Part shown: positions 59,298 through 64,000 of the stretch, piece by piece | Layout of the letters: every line of letters begins with the position of its first letter | Numbering within the stretch: position 1 is the stretch's first letter | From: JAKCDU01 sp035551615 | Lineage (GTDB): Bacteria; Actinomycetota; Acidimicrobiia; Acidimicrobiales; Palsa-688 | Direction of reading: 5' to 3' | Length of the DNA: 64,000 nt | Assembly: GCA_035551615.1 (NCBI GenBank) | Contig: DASZNC010000170.1 | Location: 1-64,000, forward strand | The notes under the pieces: model-generated | The model's input: only the letters and a program-made list of their open reading frames with translations | The model's database searches: none | Told to the model about the DNA's origin: nothing | Program-made: the position numbers and the translations under genes

Positions 59298-59696
59298 GTG
59301 ACGGATGCCGATGAAGTTCGCTTGGTGGTCCCCGCCCGTCCGGAGTTCCTCCGCCTGGCCCGGGTGACAGCTGCCGGTCTGGCCGGCCGGCTGGGTTTCA
59401 GCTACGACGAGATCGAGGATCTCCGGCTGGCCATCGACGAACTGTGCTTCGGTCTCACCGGCCCGACCGGTCGTCACGGGACGGTGGAGCTGGTCTATTC
59501 GATCGAACCCGGGAGCCTGCAGGTATCGGGTCAGGGACGTTTCTTGGAGGACATCATCCCGATCGGTCTCACCGACCTGTCGCGGGTGATACTCAGTGCG
59601 CTGGTCGACGAGCATGACCTGACTTCGGGCTCAGAGGGGCCCCGATTTCGTCTGGTCAAGCGCCGTCACAACGAAGGTGCGACCAGTGGCGACTGA
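59298..59696 (+). CDS. Anti-sigma regulatory factor (RsbW/HATPase_c_2 type)
   Basis: This 132-residue serine-kinase-type anti-sigma factor has the HATPase_c_2 pattern: RLVVPARPEFLRLARVTAAG, FSYDEIEDLRLAIDELCFGL (N-box) and a later glycine-containing segment (VSGQGRFLEDI). The usual G1/G2 ATP-box glycines are poorly kept in its last third, so kinase activity is uncertain. GTG 59298 begins at the conserved core; the open frame to 59157 reads into etfB and is rejected. The sigma factor gene starts 5 nt later, as in rsbW-sigB/sigF operons. Confidence 0.85.
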   Translation: MTDADEVRLVVPARPEFLRLARVTAAGLAGRLGFSYDEIEDLRLAIDELCFGLTGPTGRHGTVELVYSIEPGSLQVSGQGRFLEDIIPIGLTDLSRVILSALVDEHDLTSGSEGPRFRLVKRRHNEGATSGD

Positions 59697-59701
59697 TCTC
59701 A

Positions 59702-60457
59702 GTGGCCGCTGACCGGGAGTCCCTGAAGGCGACGTTCGTCGAGTACGCCGAAACCCGCGACGTCACTCTCCGCGATCAGCTGGTAGCCGCCCACATGGGG
59801 CTGGCCGCCTATCTGGCCCGCCGCTTCGCCAACCGGGGCCAGCCCCTGGAGGACCTGACCCAGGTCGCCGCCCTCGGTCTGCTGAAGGCGGTGGAACGCT
59901 TCGACCCGTCACTCGGAATCGAGTTCTCCACCTACGCCACCACGACCATCGTCGGCGAGCTGAAGCGGTACCTGCGGGACAAGGGCTGGGCGGTGCGGGC
60001 GCCCCGGCGGATGCAGGAGCTGTACCTGTCGCTCAGCCGGGTGGTCGACCCGCTGGGGCAGGAGCTGGGCCGCTCCCCCACCATCGCCGAACTGGCCAGC
60101 GAGGTCGAAGCGTCGGAGGAGGAGGTGCTCGAGGCGTTGGAAGCCGGGCAGGCCTACCGGTTCGCCTCCCTCGACGCCCCCCGGTCCGAAGGAGAAGGCG
60201 ACTCGGTCGGCGAGAGCCTGGGCGGCGAGGACGAGGAGCTGGCCCGGGCCGAGCAGAGAGCCCTGCTCGCCCCCATGCTCGAAGGTCTGCCGATGCGTCA
60301 GCGCCAGATCGTCCACCTGCGGTTCTTCGAGGGACTCACCCAGTCGGAGATCGCCCGCCGGCTGGGCATCTCGCAGATGCAGGTGTCGCGCCTGCTCACC
60401 CGCAGCGTGGCCCAGATGCGATCCTCGGCCCGCGCCCCTTCCGCCGAAGACACTTGA
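59702..60457 (+). CDS. SigB/SigF/SigG-family RNA polymerase sigma factor
   Basis: This 251-residue group 3 sigma factor has region 2 (LVAAHMGLAAYLARRFANRG, LEDLTQVAALGLLKAVERFD, EFSTYATTTIVGELKRYLRD), region 3 and region 4 (LPMRQRQIVHLRFFEGLTQS followed by EIARRLGISQMQVSRLLTRS). It is a stress- or development-type sigma of the SigF/SigB clade, controlled by the anti-sigma factor encoded just upstream. GTG 59702; CTG 59693 overlaps the preceding stop in frame. Stop overlaps the next TTG as TTGA. Confidence 0.93.
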   Translation: MAADRESLKATFVEYAETRDVTLRDQLVAAHMGLAAYLARRFANRGQPLEDLTQVAALGLLKAVERFDPSLGIEFSTYATTTIVGELKRYLRDKGWAVRAPRRMQELYLSLSRVVDPLGQELGRSPTIAELASEVEASEEEVLEALEAGQAYRFASLDAPRSEGEGDSVGESLGGEDEELARAEQRALLAPMLEGLPMRQRQIVHLRFFEGLTQSEIARRLGISQMQVSRLLTRSVAQMRSSARAPSAEDT

Positions 60458-61404
60458 GGCTCCTGCTCATCGTCAACGCCTCGGCGTCGTCGGTGACGGC
60501 CCGGGCCCGGGTGGTGATCCAGAAGTCGCTGGCTGCGGACCACGACGTGTCGGTCGCCGAGACGTCGAGACCCGGCCACGCCACCCGGCTGGCCCAGGGC
60601 GCGGCAGCCAAGGGCACCGACGCGGTGATCGTTCTGGGCGGCGACGGCACCTTCAACGAGGCGGCCAACGGACTGGCCGGCACCGAGACCGCCCTCGGCG
60701 TCCTGCCCGGCGGATCGACCAACGTGTTCGCCCGCACCATCGGCATGACCAACGACCCCATCGAGGCGACCGGCGAGCTCCTGGCCGCCCTCGGCAACGG
60801 ACTGGGTGGCATCCGCCAGGTGGGCATGGGCAACGTCAACGGCCGTCATTTCCTGTTCCACGTCGGTATCGGTTTCGACGCCGCCGTGGTCGATCAGGTG
60901 GAAAGGAGGTCGTCTCTCAAGCGGTACCTCGGCCACGCCTTCTTCGCCTATTGCGCCCTGCGCACATGGGCGTTCGGTTACGACCGCCGGCACCCGCACT
61001 TCAGCGTGGTCCTGCAGACCGAGGACGGCGATCGGGTCGAGGTGGAAGACGGCTATTTCGCCATCATCATGAACAGCAGCCCGTACACCTTCGTGGGCGA
61101 CCGTCCGTTCAACCTGGCCCCCGGGACCGACCTGATCACTCCGCTGACGGCCGTGGTCGTCCGGTCGCTCGGGGCCCCGACCATCCTGGGCCTGGCCGCC
61201 CGCACGTTGCGGACGCCGGCTTCCGGGCCGCCCCCCCATCACCGCAAGGCCACCATCGTGCCCGGGGTGGTCAGCGCCACGGTCACCGCCTACGACGAGG
61301 TGCCGTACCAGATGGACGGCGAGCCGCTCGGGGCGACCAAGGAGTTGTCCTTCCGGTGGGATCCGGACTCCCTGCGCCTGGTGACGCCGGCCCGTCGCCG
61401 ATGA
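60454..61404 (+). CDS. Diacylglycerol kinase-family lipid kinase
   Basis: This 316-residue kinase has the DAGK catalytic core RLLLIVNASASSVTARARVV, IVLGGDGTFNEAANGLAG and LGVLPGGSTNVFARTIGM, plus a C-terminal beta-domain with MDGEPLGATKELSFRW. It phosphorylates a lipid such as diacylglycerol, sphingosine-like base or phosphatidylinositol precursor. TTG 60454 overlaps the sigma factor stop as TTGA. Placement next to whiB1 recalls the mycobacterial neighbourhood of Rv3218/whiB1. Confidence 0.93.
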   Translation: MRLLLIVNASASSVTARARVVIQKSLAADHDVSVAETSRPGHATRLAQGAAAKGTDAVIVLGGDGTFNEAANGLAGTETALGVLPGGSTNVFARTIGMTNDPIEATGELLAALGNGLGGIRQVGMGNVNGRHFLFHVGIGFDAAVVDQVERRSSLKRYLGHAFFAYCALRTWAFGYDRRHPHFSVVLQTEDGDRVEVEDGYFAIIMNSSPYTFVGDRPFNLAPGTDLITPLTAVVVRSLGAPTILGLAARTLRTPASGPPPHHRKATIVPGVVSATVTAYDEVPYQMDGEPLGATKELSFRWDPDSLRLVTPARRR

Positions 61405-61506
61405 CTCGGGACCGGTTTACCGGGCCGGTTCGGCAGGGTACGGCTCAGTAGTGCCGCGTATATGACCACGGCATTACGGGCGGTTGAAAATTCAGCTTTC
61501 TGAGCC

Positions 61507-61535
61507 TTGAAATTGGGCGTCCGTAGATTTAATCT
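61507..61535 (+). promoter_or_regulatory. whiB1: Promoter upstream of whiB1
   Basis: TTGAAA (61507-61512), a 17-nt spacer and TAATCT (61530-61535) form a good sigma70-type promoter. Transcription would start near 61542, leaving a 75-nt leader that contains the CRP-like site. Confidence 0.6.
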
Positions 61536-61576
61536 GAGGACACAGCGGTGAACGCACAAATCGGCGTTACACCATA

Positions 61577-61592
61577 CGTGATTGTTTTCACA
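61577..61592. promoter_or_regulatory. CRP-like site in the whiB1 leader
   Basis: CGTGAttgtttTCACA matches the CRP consensus TGTGA-N6-TCACA at 9 of 10 positions. In M. tuberculosis whiB1 is a known CRP (Rv3676) target, so the site has precedent. Its place about 40 bp downstream of the predicted start suggests repression, unless a second promoter lies closer to the gene. An overlapping GATTGT/ACAATC hairpin is present at 61580-61595. Confidence 0.65.
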
Positions 61593-61616
61593 ATCTCCCC
61601 CGAAAGGTAGTACCGA

Positions 61617-61907
61617 GTGGCCCTCACCTGGAGCCGCAGCATCGAGTGGGACGTCGACGACTGGCGTGACCAAGCGGCGTGCCGGAGCACGGATCCTGAT
61701 CTTTTCTTTCCTATCGGCAGTACTGGCCCGGCAGTGGAGCAGATCGAATCGGCCAAGGCCGTCTGCTTCCAGTGTGAGGCCCAGCGCTCGTGCCTGGAGT
61801 TCGCACTGGTGACCAACCAGGAGTCGGGCATCTGGGGCGGCACCTCCGAGGAGGAGCGCCGCAAGCTGCGCAAGGCGTGGTTGGCCGCCCAACGGCGAGC
61901 CTCTTAG
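61617..61907 (+). CDS. whiB1: WhiB-family transcription factor (WhiB1-like)
   Basis: This 96-residue WhiB protein has the four cluster Cys at 22, 50, 53 and 59 (QAACRSTDPDLF, AKAVCFQCEAQRSCLEFAL), then the turn SGIWGGTSEEERRKLRKAWL and a basic C-terminus that binds DNA. In actinobacteria WhiB1 is essential; its [4Fe-4S] cluster reacts with NO and binds SigA region 4. GTG 61617 has AAAGG upstream. The adjacent convergent pdtaS gene is the same neighbour as in mycobacteria (Rv3219-Rv3220c), which supports the WhiB1 assignment. Confidence 0.93.
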   Translation: MALTWSRSIEWDVDDWRDQAACRSTDPDLFFPIGSTGPAVEQIESAKAVCFQCEAQRSCLEFALVTNQESGIWGGTSEEERRKLRKAWLAAQRRAS

Positions 61908-61943
61908 CCACTCCCCCTTTTTCCCCCCGAACCAGTTTGTCGA

Positions 61944-61968
61944 GACGCCCGGCCATCGGCCGGGCGTC
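61944..61968. terminator. Hairpin between whiB1 and pdtaS, likely shared terminator
   Basis: GACGCCCGGCC (61944-61954) and GGCCGGGCGTC (61958-61968) form an 11-bp perfect stem with a 3-nt loop in the gap between the two convergent genes. It has no U tail on either strand, but such GC-rich hairpins end many actinobacterial transcripts. Confidence 0.65.
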
Positions 61969-61997
61969 CCCGCGCCCGGAACCGACCCGGAGGCGGC

Positions 61998-63509
61998 TCA
62001 GGAACCGATCTTGGCCAGATCGTCGGTCTCGTGGTCGACCGGTATGACCAGGTCGACCACGGTGCCCTCCACGTGCCCGTCGCGGGTGGCGGTGTGCATG
62101 GCGATGGTGCCGCCCAGCTGGGTCCGGACCAGATCACGGACGATTGACAGCCCGAGCGTGCTGGTGGCGGCGATGGAGAACCCCGAGGGCAGCCCGACGC
62201 CGTCGTCGCGCACGATGACCCTGAGCTCGTCGTCGAGCCGGCTGAGCTCGACCGACACCTGGAGCGAACGGTCCGACCCGTCGTCGGGCCGGTCCTCGTC
62301 GTCGGGGCGGGCGTGCTCCGCGGCATTCTGCAGCAACTCGTTCAAGACGACCGCCAGCGGGGTGGCCACCGCCGCCTGCAACCGGCCGGCCTCACCCTGG
62401 TAGCGGATGCGTACCGGGGCGTCGGTGCTTCCCATGTCCTCGGCCATGCGCACGAGCGACGGCAGGATGTCGTTGAAGTCGACCTCGTCGGTCGTGTCGC
62501 GCGACAGGATCTCGTGGACCACGGCGATCGACCGGACCCGGCGCTCGGACTCCTCCAGGGCGTGGCGGGCCTCGCCCTGGGCCATCCGGCGGGACTGGAT
62601 GCGCAACAGGGACGAGATGGTCTGCAGGTTGTTCTTGACCCGGTGGTGGACCTCCCGGATGGCGGCGTCCTTGGACATGAGCAGCCGGTCCCGCCGGCGC
62701 AGGTCGCTGACGTCGCGCAACAGCACCAGCGCCCCGGTGACCACACCCTGGTCGAGGAGCGGTACGCACCGGATGATGACCGACGTGTCGCCGTCACCGA
62801 CCTCCTCCACCTGCGGCAGGCGGGTCTGGAAGGCCAGGCTGACCGCGGTCTGCTCCAGGCCGGCCTCGTCCAGGCGCAGGCCGTCGATCCCGGCGTAGAG
62901 GCCGACTCGGTGGAGCGCGTTGACGGCGTTCGGTGAGGCGTAGTCGACGCGGGCGCTGGCATCGAGTACCAGGACACCGTCACCGACCCTGGGGGTTTCG
63001 GCGATATGGGCCTCGTCCACCGGAAACGGGTACTCGCCCCGCGAGATCATCCGCGCCAGTCGGTCGAAGACCTCGACGTACACCCGCTCGAGCACACCCG
63101 GGCGGCGGCCGACGGCCAGGGCCGACTCCCGGGTCATGATGGCGACCAGCTCGCCCTGCCAGCGCACCGGGATGCAGACCAGGCGGGCCCGTTCGCTGCG
63201 GCGGGCCACCCTGATCTCGTCCTCGACCACACTGCCCAGGTTCCAGGCCCGGGCGACGATCTGGCGTTCGTCGGTGTCGATGACATGGCCGACCAGGTCG
63301 TCGATGTGCAGCGTCTGCGACGTCGTGGGCCGGACCTGGCCGACGACCACGAACTGCTCGGACGACTCCCTCACCGGCACGAACAGCAGCAGGTCGGCGA
63401 AGCACAGGTCGGAGAGCACGCCCCACCCGGCGACCAGCCGCTGCAGATGGGTGACGACCGGCGTGGGCAGGTCGGTGTGGTCCTCGACCAGATCGGCGAG
63501 CGTGGCCAT
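61998..63509 (-). CDS. pdtaS: PdtaS-like sensor histidine kinase
   Basis: This 503-residue cytosolic histidine kinase has an N-terminal GAF-type domain (residues about 5-150), a PAS domain (about 165-270) and a HisKA_2/HWE-type kinase core with REVHHRVKNNLQTISSLLRI (His288/289), the N box VVLNELLQNAAEHARPDDED and the G box VRDDGVGLPSGFSI. It matches PdtaS, which with the RNA-binding antiterminator PdtaR forms a two-component system sensing NO and copper in mycobacteria. pdtaR is not in this window. The upstream ArsA-like gene ends 3 nt before its ATG. Confidence 0.92.
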   Translation of the reverse strand: MATLADLVEDHTDLPTPVVTHLQRLVAGWGVLSDLCFADLLLFVPVRESSEQFVVVGQVRPTTSQTLHIDDLVGHVIDTDERQIVARAWNLGSVVEDEIRVARRSERARLVCIPVRWQGELVAIMTRESALAVGRRPGVLERVYVEVFDRLARMISRGEYPFPVDEAHIAETPRVGDGVLVLDASARVDYASPNAVNALHRVGLYAGIDGLRLDEAGLEQTAVSLAFQTRLPQVEEVGDGDTSVIIRCVPLLDQGVVTGALVLLRDVSDLRRRDRLLMSKDAAIREVHHRVKNNLQTISSLLRIQSRRMAQGEARHALEESERRVRSIAVVHEILSRDTTDEVDFNDILPSLVRMAEDMGSTDAPVRIRYQGEAGRLQAAVATPLAVVLNELLQNAAEHARPDDEDRPDDGSDRSLQVSVELSRLDDELRVIVRDDGVGLPSGFSIAATSTLGLSIVRDLVRTQLGGTIAMHTATRDGHVEGTVVDLVIPVDHETDDLAKIGS

Positions 63510-63512
63510 GGT

Positions 63513-64000
63513 CTACGACCAGATCCGCTGGCCGAGCTGCAGGAGCCCGGCCACGTCGTGGATGTCGCCCTCGAACTCCGGGACGGTGGCCACGACATCG
63601 GGCCGGATCTGCAGTTCCCGCCGGAGGCCGGCCTCGCGGCGGGCCACGGTGGCGAAGTTGCGGTAGTTGCTGGCGATCTCATTCAGGACCCGCTGCAGCT
63701 GCTCGTCATCGGTGGCCAGCGAGCCGGCCAGCCCGTCCAGGCGGGCCAGATCCCCGGCCTCGTCGCAGATGCGGGCGGCCAGTTCCCCGGCCTCGTCGTC
63801 GAGCAGGTAGTCGGGCAGCACCTTGTTGAGCACCAGCGCGCCCAGGTGAAACCGTTTGGCCGTCAGGACCTGGATGAAGAACTCGGCCTCCCGGACCGGA
63901 GCGGCCTCCAGCGTGCTCACCACGACGAAGGTGGTGCGCTGGTCGCGCAGCGTCCGTTCCACTGCGTTGGCCCGCTCGACGAAGCCGCCGTACATGGTCT
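63513..64000 (-). CDS. ArsA/GET3-like ATPase, C-terminal part only
   Basis: The gene enters from the right edge; about 162 C-terminal codons are present. MYGGFVERANAVERTLRDQR, FVVVSTLEAAPVREAEFFIQ and LTAKRFHLGALVLNKVLPDY match the second half of actinobacterial ArsA/GET3-like ATPases (compare Rv3679/Rv3680), where an NKVLP-type strand and a helical domain follow the nucleotide site. The Walker A half lies outside the window, so activity cannot be judged. It overlaps the operon with pdtaS (3-nt gap), which suggests joint expression. Confidence 0.75.
   Translation of the reverse strand, partial: TMYGGFVERANAVERTLRDQRTTFVVVSTLEAAPVREAEFFIQVLTAKRFHLGALVLNKVLPDYLLDDEAGELAARICDEAGDLARLDGLAGSLATDDEQLQRVLNEIASNYRNFATVARREAGLRRELQIRPDVVATVPEFEGDIHDVAGLLQLGQRIWS

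Overview
The window comes from a high-GC actinobacterium, most plausibly an uncultured member of the Acidimicrobiia or a relative. This is inferred from gene content, not from a marker gene. Signs are WhiB1 beside the PdtaS sensor kinase, a complete yrbE/mce locus, HU with a Lys/Ala-rich tail, a histone H1-like protein, mycobacterial-type SOS boxes, F420 enzymes (CofC and a luciferase-like oxidoreductase), the MSMEG_4193/DUF3090/SCO1664 trio and a candidate 6C RNA. I see no phage, insertion sequence, CRISPR array, rRNA or tRNA; this looks like ordinary chromosome.

Layout. 1-8.8 kb: the 5' end of dnaE2 and an imuA'-imuB pair, each behind a LexA box (the SOS mutasome), separated by an F420-type oxidoreductase, an amidase, a ceramidase-like hydrolase, a TauD-type dioxygenase and a PAP2-family membrane protein. 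8.8-18.6 kb: SRPBCC protein, malic enzyme, candidate 6C RNA, MarR regulator, a small Cys-rich protein, a large secreted lipoprotein, a reductase with RNase HII, CofC, a PIG-L deacetylase, then two nucleoid proteins. 18.7-30.7 kb: Lon, a GH63 enzyme, SnoaL-like protein, ATP-dependent DNA ligase, a glycosyltransferase fused to a deacetylase-like domain, a polysaccharide deacetylase, a metal-binding lipoprotein, a serine hydrolase, an AhpD-like protein and a cyclic-nucleotide-binding protein.

30.7-49.1 kb is the most distinctive part. An Mkl-type ATPase is divergent from a tightly packed run of 16 plus-strand genes: two YrbE permeases, MceA-F, a Mce-associated membrane protein, two related secreted Cys-containing proteins, a small lipoprotein, FadD, an ABC1/UbiB kinase, an LprG lipoprotein and a P55-type MFS transporter. 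Most junctions overlap or are bridged, suggesting one 17-kb unit that joins Mce lipid uptake with the LprG/P55 lipid export module. 49.2-53.9 kb continues the lipid theme with P450, SCP2, CaiB/BaiF CoA-transferase, an AhpD-like protein and an HMG-CoA-lyase-like enzyme.

53.9-64 kb: base-excision repair pair (Fpg/Nei and type-5 UDG), the conserved actinobacterial trio, EtfA/EtfB, an anti-sigma/sigma pair, a lipid kinase, WhiB1, PdtaS and the end of an ArsA-like ATPase.

The most unusual signal concerns gene spacing. Six same-strand gaps of about 13-50 nt are each spanned by a micro-ORF of 4-18 codons. Its start overlaps the upstream stop, and its stop overlaps the downstream start. This may be a stepping-stone form of translational coupling.
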